From Actinomycetota bacterium (GTDB lineage: Bacteria; Actinomycetota; Aquicultoria; Aquicultorales; Aquicultoraceae), in assembly GCA_018333515.1 (NCBI GenBank), contig JAGXSZ010000030.1, positions 64,501 through 128,500 on the forward strand: 64,000 nucleotides of DNA, given 5' to 3'. Each line of letters opens with the position of its first letter. Position 1 is the first letter of the stretch. Shown in pieces: positions 49,197-57,977 of this stretch. A program made the position numbers and the translations under genes. A model generated the notes under the pieces. That model was not told where the DNA came from. It did not search any database and saw only the letters and a program-made list of their open reading frames with translations.

Positions 49197-49906
49197 ATCG
49201 CACACTCCTCATAACCGCTTTTTTTGATGTGCCCGAGCATCTCCCTCGGGTTTCCCGAGCAGGAGATTCGCCCGCCGAGCAGGATGTGCCCGACATCGGC
49301 CTCGACGTAATCGAGGATATAGCCGGTATGGGTGATAATAAGGCACGAGTTGACGCGTTGGCGCTTCATGTCTTTTTGCAGGAGCTTGTTGATGGCGCTT
49401 CCCAAGAGCGAGATGTTCTCGAGGTCGACGCCGCTCTCCGGCTCGTCGAGCAAGACGAAGTTTGGCTGTTGCGCTATGAGCTGCGCTATCTCGGAGCGCT
49501 TTATCTCACCCCCCGAGAAACCGTCGTTGACATCGCGGTCGAGGAGGTACCCGAGATTTACCTCCCCCGCTATCTCGTCGATATTCGCCCCGCCGCGCCC
49601 CGAAAGCTCGATTATCTGGCGGGTCTTTAATCCTTTAATCGTCGGCGGTCGTTGGAAGCTCATCCCCATCCCGAGCCGCGCCCGCTCGTGTAGCGGCAGG
49701 CGCGTAACGTCTTCTTCGTTAAAGAGTATTTGGCCGCCGGTAACCTTATATTCCGGAAAACCCATTATCGACATTAGAAGCGTCGTCTTCCCGGCGCCGT
49801 TCGGCCCGAACAGGATGTGCGTCTGTGCCGTGTCGATTGTAAGGTTGACCCCGTGCAGGATTTCTTTTCCAGAAACCTCTACCTTTAAATCGGTCAGTTC
49901 CAACAT
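49181..49906 (-). CDS. sufC: Fe-S assembly ATPase SufC (SmsC)
   Basis: A 241-residue ABC-type ATPase with Walker A GPNGAGKT at 34-41, signature FSGGEIKR and Walker B FVLLDEPESGVD. The SGVD ending of Walker B and the short size are typical of SufC. It powers cluster assembly with the SufB dimer. The ATG at 49906 follows AAAGGAG; a start 48 bases upstream is not supported. The C-terminus has two late cysteines (CAICPSC), which is unusual for SufC and may be worth noting. Confidence 0.94.
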   Translation of the reverse strand: MLELTDLKVEVSGKEILHGVNLTIDTAQTHILFGPNGAGKTTLLMSIMGFPEYKVTGGQILFNEEDVTRLPLHERARLGMGMSFQRPPTIKGLKTRQIIELSGRGGANIDEIAGEVNLGYLLDRDVNDGFSGGEIKRSEIAQLIAQQPNFVLLDEPESGVDLENISLLGSAINKLLQKDMKRQRVNSCLIITHTGYILDYVEADVGHILLGGRISCSGNPREMLGHIKKSGYEECAICPSC

Positions 49907-50137
49907 GAGGTCTCCTTTCTTTACCTCGGTATAAATCAAGCAAAATATACCCAAATTAACGGTATTTTAAGCGCCTGCTTGCATAGGGAAGGTCTTTAAG
50001 CGAGATTGCGGGTTTACCGGCAGACATATAGGGAGATAAGGAGATAATACCGACAACGGCTACTCTTGTTATCTGACGGACACATCGAAACCTTTATCGA
50101 TATTTAAATAGGGTTTCAAGAAAGGGATGAGCGACAT

Positions 50138-50563
50138 ATGAAAGCGAACGTTAAATGGGTGGACGGGCTGCAATTTGTCGGGATAAACGAGCGCAATTCC
50201 GCGGTGGTCATGGACGGTCCGCCCGCGGCCGGCGGGGAGGGTGTCGGGATGAAACCGACCGAGCTGCTACTAATCGCGCTGGCCGGGTGTACCGCGATGG
50301 ACGTTATCTCCATCATGAGGAAGAAGCGCCAAGAAGTGCGCGAATTCTCCGTTGCTGTAGAAGGGAGCCGGCGCGAGGAGTATCCCCAATCGTTCAACGA
50401 GATAAAGTTGGTCTATCGCGTCAAGGGCGACAATATAGACGAGGAGGCGCTAAAGCGCTCAATAGAGCTTTCAGAAGAGAAGTATTGCTCGGTGCGCATG
50501 ACCATGCTTGCCATACCGCAAGCCGCCAATATCACATATTCTTACGAGATAGAAACTCTATGA
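50138..50563 (+). CDS. OsmC/Ohr-family protein
   Basis: A 141-residue OsmC-fold protein with the two conserved cysteines, Cys51 in ALAGCTAMDV and Cys117 in EEKYCSVRM, that in known members reduce organic hydroperoxides through a cysteine pair. It belongs to the general OsmC branch rather than Ohr. It may protect against peroxides or handle sulfur species. GGGATGAGC precedes the ATG. It lies divergent from sufCB. Confidence 0.9.
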   Translation: MKANVKWVDGLQFVGINERNSAVVMDGPPAAGGEGVGMKPTELLLIALAGCTAMDVISIMRKKRQEVREFSVAVEGSRREEYPQSFNEIKLVYRVKGDNIDEEALKRSIELSEEKYCSVRMTMLAIPQAANITYSYEIETL

Positions 50564-50607
50564 TAAGTTTGAGAAAATCCTATTAAAAAGATATGAATTT
50601 AACTATG

Positions 50608-50637
50608 TTGACAACCCGCTCAAAGGCGTGCTAGCGT
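50608..50637 (+). promoter_or_regulatory. candidate promoter of the T-box operon
   Basis: TTGACA is followed 18 bases later by TAGCGT. The perfect -35 and the position about 50 bases before the T-box stem I make it the likely start of the leader. Confidence 0.45.
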
Positions 50638-50679
50638 AAGACAAAACATATAGCTATTAGCGACAAAGAGAATGAGTAG

Positions 50680-51020
50680 ACCGACAATTAACGCGAGAAG
50701 CGACCTGGGGTTGGTGAAAGCCGGGGCGGTGATGCGGTCGAACATGGTCTCGGAGCTTCCGGAAGAAAGGGCGAGCGCCCAAGTAGAGCCGGACGGGTTT
50801 CCGCCCGTTATGCGGATAAGAGTGCGGCAGGCATCGCCGGCGAAACGCCGGCATCTTAAGCACCAGCGCTAATAAGTGTCGGTGCTAAGCGCGTGGAGTA
50901 TTGCGGCGCGGCGCAGCGCAGTTGAGTAGACGCGCTATCGCAATTAATATGCCTGCTGAATTTGGGTGGTACCACGGGAGTTTCCTCTCGTCCCATACGG
51001 GATGAGGGGTATTTTTATTT
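50680..51020 (+). promoter_or_regulatory. T-box leader, probably methionine-tRNA responsive
   Basis: The leader shows T-box elements in order. Stem I carries a GGTTGGTGAAAGCC apical part. A specifier region GAACATGGTCTCGGAG offers AUG as the most likely specifier codon (50743-50745). The antiterminator T-box GGGTGGTACCACGGG lies at 50964-50978. A terminator hairpin CTCTCGTCCC-atac-GGGATGAGGGG is followed by TATTTTTATTT. Uncharged tRNA is expected to stabilise the antiterminator and allow reading into the homocysteine genes. CAU (His) in the neighbouring register is the alternative; gene content favours AUG. Confidence 0.88.
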
Positions 51021-51084
51021 GCGGGCGGTTTATGCCGGCCGCAACCGACAGGGAGACAGAGTCAAAGGTGAAAAGGAGGTTGAT

Positions 51085-52257
51085 ATGGCCGTCACAAAGA
51101 CTTACGAAGAGATTAATGACAAAATCAGACGGGGCGAAGCGGTAGTCGTAACCGCGGAAGAAATCATCGACATCGTCAAGGAGGACGGTGTGGCGAAAGC
51201 CGCACAAAAGGTAGATGTTATAACAACGGGGACTTTTGGGCCCATGTGCTCGTCGGGCGCGTTCATCAATTTCGGCCACTCCGACCCGCCGATAAAGATG
51301 GCCAAAGTGTGGCTAAACGATGTGCCGGCTTATGCGGGCCTCGCCGCTGTCGACGCCTACGTCGGCGCGACCGAACTCTCCGAGACACTCGGTATGGCGT
51401 ATAGCGGCGCGCACGTCATCGAGGATTTGATTGCCGGCAAGAAAGTAAAATTAGTCGCCACCGCATACGGCACCGATTGCTATCCGCGAAAAGAGATAAC
51501 CACCTATATCAACAAGGATGTGGTAAACGAAGCCTATCTCTTTAACCCGCGAAACGCCTACCAGAACTACGCGGTCGCCGTGAATTCGTCGGCGCGAATT
51601 ATGTACACGTATATGAGCACCCTTATGCCTCGCCTGGGCAACGCGACCTACTGCAGCGCGAGCCGGCTGAGCCCGCTCATTAACGACCCGTTCTACCGTA
51701 CCATCGGTATCGGGACGAGGATATTTATAGGCGGCGCGCAGGGCTATGTGGCCTGGCAGGGGACGCAGTTCAACCCGACGCAGGCGCGGACCGAGAACGG
51801 TGTGCCGGTAGCGCCGGCGGGGACGCTCGCGCTCATCGGTGATTTGAAGCAGATGGAGACCGAATTTATGCGCGCGGCGGTCTTCCACGGCTACGGCGCC
51901 TCGTTGTTTGTGGGCGTGGGCGTGCCGATCCCGGTTCTCGATGAGGATGTAGTCGAAAAAGCGAGCATTGAGGATAAAGATATCTATGCTACGATATTCG
52001 ACTATAGCGTGCGGCAGCGCTCGCGGCCGAATCTGGGCAAGGTTAGTTACGCCCAGCTTCGAAGCGGGAAAATAGAGATAAACGGCAAGCAGGTTCGGAC
52101 CGCCCCGATATCCAGCTACAGCAAGGCGAGAAAGATAGCGGCTACGCTCAAGGAGTGGGTCGAAGCGGGTAAGTTCTTCCTTCAGGAGCCGATTCAGAAT
52201 TTCCCGATGGACAGCACCTTCAAGCCGCTTGAGATCGTGTCAGAGGAGGAGATTTAA
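51085..52257 (+). CDS. homocysteine biosynthesis protein (HcyBio/DUF39)
   Basis: A 390-residue member of the DUF39 family, whose methanogen relatives make homocysteine from aspartate semialdehyde and sulfide. Two cysteines in conserved surroundings are visible, Cys55 in FGPMCSSGAF and Cys132 in YGTDCYPRKE. The ATG at 51085 has AAAGGAGG upstream; the open frame extending to 50962 lies in the T-box and is not coding. The next gene begins at the base after the stop and encodes the NIL/ferredoxin partner, the same pairing as in methanogens. Regulation by a T-box supports a role in methionine supply. Confidence 0.92.
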   Translation: MAVTKTYEEINDKIRRGEAVVVTAEEIIDIVKEDGVAKAAQKVDVITTGTFGPMCSSGAFINFGHSDPPIKMAKVWLNDVPAYAGLAAVDAYVGATELSETLGMAYSGAHVIEDLIAGKKVKLVATAYGTDCYPRKEITTYINKDVVNEAYLFNPRNAYQNYAVAVNSSARIMYTYMSTLMPRLGNATYCSASRLSPLINDPFYRTIGIGTRIFIGGAQGYVAWQGTQFNPTQARTENGVPVAPAGTLALIGDLKQMETEFMRAAVFHGYGASLFVGVGVPIPVLDEDVVEKASIEDKDIYATIFDYSVRQRSRPNLGKVSYAQLRSGKIEINGKQVRTAPISSYSKARKIAATLKEWVEAGKFFLQEPIQNFPMDSTFKPLEIVSEEEI

Positions 52258-52662
52258 ATGGCGAAGAAAAAAATCGTCCTTCACTTCCCGGAAGAGAGCA
52301 TAGGGAAGCCAATCACATATCACCTGGTGAAAGATTACGGTCTCATCCCGAATATCCTGCGCGCGAAGATAGATGAGAACGAAGGAACCCTTGTCATGGA
52401 CTTGGAGGGCCCGAAGGAGAAGATAGGCGAAGCTATCGAGTTTCTCAAAGAGCAGCACGTCACCGTCGAGGAGGCCATCAAAGACATCGTCGTCGACCGG
52501 GTCATCTGCGTCGACTGCGGCTCGTGTGTCGGTGTCTGTCGCCCCGGGGCGCTCTCGATCAACGTCGATGACTGGACGCTCCTCTTCGACCAGGAAGAGT
52601 GCAATTTCTGTCAGCTTTGCATCGACACCTGCCCGGTAAGGGCCATCAAGTTGATGTTCTAA
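52258..52662 (+). CDS. NIL-domain 2x[4Fe-4S] ferredoxin, partner of HcyBio
   Basis: A 134-residue protein with an N-terminal NIL domain (about 1-76), the domain seen in methionine ABC importers, and two [4Fe-4S] motifs at Cys84-Cys94 and Cys115-Cys125. In methanogens the homologous pair is needed for sulfide incorporation into homocysteine; the ferredoxin presumably supplies electrons. Its ATG directly abuts the upstream TAA (TTTAAATG), so the two genes are translationally coupled. Confidence 0.92.
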   Translation: MAKKKIVLHFPEESIGKPITYHLVKDYGLIPNILRAKIDENEGTLVMDLEGPKEKIGEAIEFLKEQHVTVEEAIKDIVVDRVICVDCGSCVGVCRPGALSINVDDWTLLFDQEECNFCQLCIDTCPVRAIKLMF

Positions 52663-52680
52663 CATAAAATGCTATCATGT

Positions 52681-52714
52681 ATACAGGCTTCATCGACTAT
52701 GATGGAGCCTGTAT
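52681..52714 (+). repeat. hairpin between the ferredoxin and methyltransferase genes
   Basis: ATACAGGCT-t-CATC and GATG-g-AGCCTGTAT form a 13-bp stem with an internal mismatch. No T run follows, so it is more likely an mRNA stability or processing element than a terminator; the next gene has its own AAAGGAG site 15 bases on. Confidence 0.6.
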
Positions 52715-52739
52715 CGTGTAAGCATTAAAGGAGACGACC

Positions 52740-53798
52740 GTGTCAATTGAAGCCGGATGTATGGCGACGGCGATAGGAAGCGTACCCCACACCGACCCGG
52801 AGGCCGCGTGCCGGCTGGTCCTCGACAACCTGCGCGAGATACCGATGTGGCCGCAACTGCCGAACATCAGTTACCGGGAGAGCATTTACGCGCAGTACGG
52901 AGAGGGGATGCCGGGTCTTGTAGTAGACGAGGCCGAGCGGAGGTGCTATTTCGACCAGACGCGCGACATAGCCGGCGAGTTCGAAACGCTCTATGAGAGT
53001 TACCTCAACGACGACGCCGACGCGCTCGCGATAAGCGGCGAGTACGCCCGAGGGCTCCACCGGTTTCTCGATATTCTGAAGGATGAGGAGTATCCCGGGA
53101 TAAGGATGCTCAAGGGACACATCGTCGGGCCGCTCACGCTCGGTTTTACCGTGGCCGACCTCGACAAGAAACCCGGGTTCTACGATGATATTCTTCGCGA
53201 GGGTATTCTTAAAACGCTCGCGCTGAAAGGCAAATACCAGGTCGAGAAATTTAGGGAAGTCCGCCCCGAACTTCCGGCGCTCATCTTCATCGATGACCCG
53301 TATCTTATGCAGATAGGCTCCGCGTACGTCAGCCTCAACAGAGACGACGTCATACGGTACTTAGACGAGATAATCAACACCATCGACGCGTTCACCGGCA
53401 TCCACTGCTGCGGCAACACCGACTGGGGCTTGCTGACCGAGACCGCCGTCGACGTCATAAGCTTCGACGCTTACGATTATAGCGAAACCGTGGCGCTCTA
53501 TCCCGCCGAACTGAAGGCGTTTTTGGAGCGCGGGGGCGCGCTGGCCTGGGGTATAGTCCCATCCGGCCTGCCCGACCCCGAGCAGGTAGCCGGCGAGACC
53601 GCCGAAAGCCTCGTCGAGCGGCTTGAAGCCGGCATGAAGCTTCTCGTCGATAAAGGCATCGACAAAGACCTTATCGTCGAGCGCGCGCTCATAACGCCGA
53701 ATTGCGGTACCGGAACCATGAGGCGGGATTTAGCCGAGCGGACGTTTACGCTCACACGCGAAGTCTCCGAGGTTATGCGCGGGCGCTATTTCGGCTAA
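52740..53798 (+). CDS. MetE-core-like zinc methyltransferase, putative folate-independent methionine synthase
   Basis: A 352-residue TIM-barrel protein resembling only the C-terminal catalytic half of MetE. A MetE-type zinc site can be traced: H222xC224 in GIHCCGN, an acidic residue in ISFDAYD (about 243), and Cys322 in ITPNCGTGT. The N-terminal folate-handling half of MetE is absent, as in the short methionine synthases (Mes families) thought to take methyl groups from corrinoid proteins. Its place after T-box-controlled homocysteine genes supports a homocysteine methylase. The exact Mes family cannot be told here. Start GTG behind AAAGGAG. Confidence 0.75.
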   Translation: MSIEAGCMATAIGSVPHTDPEAACRLVLDNLREIPMWPQLPNISYRESIYAQYGEGMPGLVVDEAERRCYFDQTRDIAGEFETLYESYLNDDADALAISGEYARGLHRFLDILKDEEYPGIRMLKGHIVGPLTLGFTVADLDKKPGFYDDILREGILKTLALKGKYQVEKFREVRPELPALIFIDDPYLMQIGSAYVSLNRDDVIRYLDEIINTIDAFTGIHCCGNTDWGLLTETAVDVISFDAYDYSETVALYPAELKAFLERGGALAWGIVPSGLPDPEQVAGETAESLVERLEAGMKLLVDKGIDKDLIVERALITPNCGTGTMRRDLAERTFTLTREVSEVMRGRYFG

Positions 53799-54072
53799 CC
53801 GGCAAGATTCGCCTCGCGGTCGACCACGCCCTTATCCTCTCTTGGCCAAGACGAGTTTAACCCCGCAGTTATGACAGGCGACCGAGCGCCGGCTGTTTGA
53901 AGGTGCGCGCCGGGCGTGGTATGCTGCATCTATTGACCGCGAGTGTCGGGTGGTAAGCATAATGGTGATGCGCCGCGAGAACTCGCTACGATTTGGTAGT
54001 ATGCCGTGAAGCTCATGATGTTTACGGCGCTACCGATACTAGCAGTGAACATGGAAGTTTGAAGGGATATGG

Positions 54073-54870
54073 ATGGACTGGGATAAAGACCTCGCCGAGG
54101 CCGCGAATGGTGAAAACGCTTTGTCGAGAACGAACAAGGCCATATACAGGCAATTCGTCGATTGCCGGGTGCCGGCGATGATAGCCGCCAAGCCCGCGTA
54201 TAATCTGGCGCAGATGTATCTCCAGGCGCTCGATTTTAATACCAAGCTCGTCGAGCTTTTCAAAGTCGAGACCACGACTGATTTCGCTGAAAAGATATTG
54301 GAGCTGCGCGAGTCGGTTAAGACGCTGCGCTACTTTTCGGAGCGCTTCGCCCGCGGCTATTACACGCTAATGGACAGGTTGAATGCGATGACCGATAAGT
54401 GGTATGACGACGAGGGTCGCAAGGATGCTGAAGCGACGGATGACTTGGATGAGATACTCGAAAGTTTGCAGAGCCCCGATTTAGAGAATGGGCTGGACGA
54501 TGAGTTAAAAGCGCACACGCGCCGCCAAAGCGGACAACTAATGCGCAAACTTATAGCCAAAGGGTGCCCCGAGGATGTGTCGAACTATTTTGTCGACAAC
54601 CTCTTCGAACTGAGGGTGGAGACGACCAACCTTATCGCACATATAGACAGGATGATAAGCCTCGACGACGAATTCGAAGACCTGGTCCTCGACGTCGAGG
54701 AAATTCTGGTCGAGATATCAATCCCCTGGATAGGCTTTAGTCCGGGCGAGACCGCGCACGCGCTCTGGCATATCGGAGATCATGATGAAGACAACTTCTT
54801 CTTCATGGGCTTTCTAGGCTGGTCCTTGGCGGTTCTCGAGAACTTACAGGACAACATAGAGAACCTTTAG
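54073..54870 (+). CDS. acidic helical protein of unknown function
   Basis: A 265-residue, strongly acidic protein predicted almost wholly helical, with no signal peptide, membrane segment or cysteine motif beyond isolated residues. A central Asp/Glu-rich linker (about 120-145, DDEGRKDAEATDDLDEIL) separates two helical halves. GAAGGG lies about ten bases before the ATG. I recognise no family. It stands upstream of the surface-anchored protein gene on the same strand, with a gap of about 160 bases. Confidence 0.6.
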   Translation: MDWDKDLAEAANGENALSRTNKAIYRQFVDCRVPAMIAAKPAYNLAQMYLQALDFNTKLVELFKVETTTDFAEKILELRESVKTLRYFSERFARGYYTLMDRLNAMTDKWYDDEGRKDAEATDDLDEILESLQSPDLENGLDDELKAHTRRQSGQLMRKLIAKGCPEDVSNYFVDNLFELRVETTNLIAHIDRMISLDDEFEDLVLDVEEILVEISIPWIGFSPGETAHALWHIGDHDEDNFFFMGFLGWSLAVLENLQDNIENL

Positions 54871-55028
54871 CGTTCTATTCTGAACGCAATTAAAAGCCTC
54901 CAACGGATAATCTCGCAAATCATCGCTTGTTAGCCGGAAATCTTATAAAATGGACTAAGATATGGAGTCGGCAGGCCAAAATGTTTGGCCGATAGGATCA
55001 AGCGGGCCATATCGGCAAGGTGGACTGG

Positions 55029-56357
55029 ATGAACAATAAAAGGTTCGTTTTTAGCTTACTCGTTACCGCGCTCTTCGTTCTCTTCATACCCGCAATCGCG
55101 CAAGCAAACAGCATGTATCTAGGTTCTTCGGGGCTTCCCCTAAAGGCGAAAGAGAGCGCTTCGATAACCCTGGAACGCCAGGTCATGCAGGTATGGCTGC
55201 GCTATGGTTATGCGGAGGTTGAAAACGTATATCAATTCCATAATTCCGGCGAAGCTCAGACGTTTTTTATCGGCTTGCCGGAGGAGATAAACACCAAAGA
55301 CCAGTTAAAGTACGGGGTTTATAATTTTAGCGCTTATGTAGACGGAGAGCCGGTCGATGTCAAGACATCTAAGACCAATGATGAGCAGCTAGGTTTTATG
55401 AACGGCACTATAAACTGGCATAAACACGAAATGTTTTTAGCGGAGGGTCAGCGCCGAATCGTCGTACACCGCTATTGGCTGCGGATATCACCGTCAAAGA
55501 ACAAGTTGCTAATTAATTTGGCGCCGGCGGCGAGTTGGAAAGGCACGGTCGGCCATGCGGATTACATCCTACACCTGGCCGGAGGCGTGACCGAACAGAA
55601 TGTGGTATATCCGAAGGGCTTCGGGGAGGTTACCGGCAAGTATGCGATACAGCCGGTCGGTTTTGAGCCGAGTCAAAATCAAATGCGATGGACCCTCGAT
55701 AACTTTGAGCCCAGCGGGGAGATTAGCGTCGAGCTTTTCGGCAAGAAAAGCAGGCAGCTGTCGCGGTTGAGGGTATCCCTAGTCTACACTGACGGCAATA
55801 CTATCTTTGAGGGAACCAACCTCTTCGACGAGGATTTCTCGACTGCCTGGGCCTATGGGGGTCCCGGTAAGGGCGAATGGTTTATAGCGTACTTCGAGAA
55901 AAAGAAATGGATAAGGGAAGTTCGCATAATCCCGGGGTATGGTCAACTGGAGAGCATGTACAAGTATTTCAACCGCCCGCGTCATGTTACCGTTTATTTC
56001 AGCGACGGCACGAAACAGCAGTTCGAACTTAAAGACCGCCTGGAGATGCAGTTTCTCAAAGTCAAGCCGACACAGACGCAGTATGTAAAAATCGATGTAG
56101 ACAGCGTTTACAAGGGAATCTATCCGGATGTCACATATATAAGCGAAATCGAATTCAGCGATATCGCCTCCACCACGAGGATTGAGCCGGACGAGTGGAA
56201 GATAGGCTTAAAGCAGGCCAGGGAGGTCGAGGGAAGCTCGAGCTACTCCACCTTTGATTTGATTACCATCGCCGCCGCCGCCGCCGTCTTCATACTTATC
56301 GGCTGGCAGTTATTTGTGCTCATGAGAAATAGGAGAAAGAAGGAAACGTTAGAATAG
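55029..56357 (+). CDS. surface-anchored protein with DUF4424-like and discoidin/NADase-type glycan-binding-like domains
   Basis: A 442-residue exported protein: a signal peptide (about 1-27, cleavage near AQAN), an N-terminal beta domain reminiscent of DUF4424, then a jelly-roll-like domain (about 265-380). That domain has features of discoidin/NADase-type glycan-binding modules, namely LFDEDFSTAWAYGGPGKGEW and a late YISEIEF. A C-terminal membrane helix (about 408-430) with a basic tail follows. It would be anchored outside the cell and could bind carbohydrate. I use the ATG at 55029 (AGGTGG upstream) instead of the GTG at 55020. Domain names are by pattern only. Confidence 0.65.
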   Translation: MNNKRFVFSLLVTALFVLFIPAIAQANSMYLGSSGLPLKAKESASITLERQVMQVWLRYGYAEVENVYQFHNSGEAQTFFIGLPEEINTKDQLKYGVYNFSAYVDGEPVDVKTSKTNDEQLGFMNGTINWHKHEMFLAEGQRRIVVHRYWLRISPSKNKLLINLAPAASWKGTVGHADYILHLAGGVTEQNVVYPKGFGEVTGKYAIQPVGFEPSQNQMRWTLDNFEPSGEISVELFGKKSRQLSRLRVSLVYTDGNTIFEGTNLFDEDFSTAWAYGGPGKGEWFIAYFEKKKWIREVRIIPGYGQLESMYKYFNRPRHVTVYFSDGTKQQFELKDRLEMQFLKVKPTQTQYVKIDVDSVYKGIYPDVTYISEIEFSDIASTTRIEPDEWKIGLKQAREVEGSSSYSTFDLITIAAAAAVFILIGWQLFVLMRNRRKKETLE

Positions 56358-56410
56358 TTGCCCGATTCGCCGGGTGCCGGTGAGGGCTAAGGAATCCAAC
56401 GTGTCCGTTG

Positions 56411-57196
56411 CTACCGGGTGTTTTCAATTTCGACGTCGGTGCTCTTGCTGACATAGACCGGCTGTTTGATTACCGGCTCGAATTTTCCTATGGAGTAAGA
56501 AGCGCTGGTGATGTCCATGATAGTGGTTATGGGCGCTCCGACCAGTTTTCGCGACTCGCTCAAGATGCTCGTCCGCGAGACCCGCTGTTTTTCGGCCAGC
56601 CTGTCCAGGTCGCCTCTGAGGATATCGATCTCTTTTGCATCGGCGTCGTTTTTGCGTTCCAGTTCGTGGAGTTTTCGCGTCTTGACGATTTGGTCGATGA
56701 CCAGCTTGTCTATTTGGCGCTCACGCCGCTCTATCTCATCGAACTCCTCTTCGAGAACGATGCGCCATTCCTCGATGCAGACGCTTATATCGTTGTATAT
56801 CTCGACGACTTGGGTGCGGATGTTTTGGACAAACTCGTGCGCAAGCGCCCGGTCCAAGTCTTTATCGGTGTTGCTGTTGAGGATGGTCGCGGCTTTCATA
56901 TCGATGTTGTCGAGGGTGCGGTTGGCGGTCTTGAGGAGTTCGAAGGTTTTTCTGATGGAGTTTCTGGCGAGGTCTTTCTCTTTCTTTATCGTCTTTCGCT
57001 TTGAATAGCCATAAGTGAACGCCCATATCGCAATGGTTGCCGCGACCAATAAAAGGATTTCGATTGCTAACGATGAAGTTTTCGCGCCGCCTGAAAATTC
57101 GGCGGCCAAGCGCACGCCGATGATGGTTCCGAGGAGAATATAGAGTATAGATAATACAAGTTGCCAAGCTTCAACCTTACTAGAACCTTTGGCCAA
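56411..57196 (-). CDS. membrane protein with long cytoplasmic coiled coil
   Basis: About 261 residues: two membrane helices near the N-terminus (about 12-33 and 44-64), then a long charged helical region (about 70-230) rich in Glu, Arg and Lys and likely coiled coil, and a short C-terminal tail. I prefer a TTG start at 57196, which has GGGGGG eight bases upstream and gives MAKGSSKVEAWQ; the ATG 69 bases earlier is the alternative. No family or catalytic motif is recognised. A structural or scaffolding role is possible. Confidence 0.6.
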   Translation of the reverse strand: MAKGSSKVEAWQLVLSILYILLGTIIGVRLAAEFSGGAKTSSLAIEILLLVAATIAIWAFTYGYSKRKTIKKEKDLARNSIRKTFELLKTANRTLDNIDMKAATILNSNTDKDLDRALAHEFVQNIRTQVVEIYNDISVCIEEWRIVLEEEFDEIERRERQIDKLVIDQIVKTRKLHELERKNDADAKEIDILRGDLDRLAEKQRVSRTSILSESRKLVGAPITTIMDITSASYSIGKFEPVIKQPVYVSKSTDVEIENTR

Positions 57197-57349
57197 AGTA
57201 AGGACCCCCCAATAGGTGCCGCAATGATTGCCGGAAAAAGCTATTTTGCCAATATTATAGAACATGCTTAGTTAATAGTTAACCGCTTCCAGATAAATTA
57301 TAAAGATTGTTAAAAGAAAACCGTATAAGAGGCTGGTGTTGCAATTCTT

Positions 57350-57379
57350 TTGTGGGTTACCGGGGTTTTAGCCTATAAA
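57350..57379 (+). promoter_or_regulatory. candidate promoter of the GerW-like gene
   Basis: TTGTGG and TATAAA are separated by 18 bases, about 50 bases upstream of the start. Confidence 0.4.
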
Positions 57380-57431
57380 ACATCAAGACTTTGGGAATAT
57401 CTAAGAAGAATACACGGAGGTGGTGATTGTT

Positions 57432-57881
57432 TTGTCTGAGTTTGAGCACATGGTCGCAAATGTCGTAGGCCAAATCGGTAAGATGAACACGGAGACCATA
57501 TTTGGCGAATCCCGCCAAGCCGGCGACAAAGTAATAATTCCGGTTGGTAAGATATCATACGGATGGGGCGGCGGCGGCGGGAAAGGCGAGATGAAGGCGG
57601 AAGAGAAACAAGAGGGCGAAGGAAGCGGCTTAGGAATGGGCGCGCACATAAAGCCCGTAGGATTTATTACCGTCACGCCCGAGAGCGTCTACTATGAGCC
57701 GATTACCGATACCGGGCCGCTCGTGGTGATCTTCGGTCTCTTTCTGGGCTGCTTGTTCTTGTCCTATTTCAAGCTGATGGGTAAGGCTATGCTGATGCAT
57801 AAGGGTCCCCATGCTTGTAAATGCGGGGGTAGGCGCGGTCTGTGGCATATGCACCACCAGCCAAAAGAAGGCGGTAAGTAG
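57432..57881 (+). CDS. GerW/YtfJ-family protein
   Basis: A 149-residue protein of the GerW (YtfJ) family with the conserved core VIIPVGKISYGWGGGGGKG and GFITVTPESVYYEPI. In Bacillus the family member is a sporulation/germination protein, but homologues are widespread in non-spore-formers, so sporulation should not be inferred. A C-terminal hydrophobic helix (about 94-112) and a His/Cys-rich tail follow. The TTG start lies behind GGAGGTGG; a GTG 12 bases earlier overlaps that site. Confidence 0.85.
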   Translation: MSEFEHMVANVVGQIGKMNTETIFGESRQAGDKVIIPVGKISYGWGGGGGKGEMKAEEKQEGEGSGLGMGAHIKPVGFITVTPESVYYEPITDTGPLVVIFGLFLGCLFLSYFKLMGKAMLMHKGPHACKCGGRRGLWHMHHQPKEGGK

Positions 57882-57977
57882 GGTTCCCGGTGTCGCATGG
57901 TTAGACGGACACACTTATTCGGCGATCTTTTTTGCTAAGCCCATGACCCCAGATGCGGGCTGGGGTAGAATACTATT

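Noticed and set aside
50962-51084. Apparent N-terminal extension of the HcyBio protein
   Set aside because: The sequence is the T-box antiterminator and terminator; AAAGGAGG supports the ATG at 51085.
53832-53936. Minus-strand frame ending with a CHNCGVKL zinc-knuckle-like stretch
   Set aside because: One CxxC pair only, no convincing start or ribosome site; too little to call a gene.
57432-57881. Evidence for sporulation from the GerW-like gene
   Set aside because: The family is common in non-sporulating bacteria and no other spore genes are present in the window.
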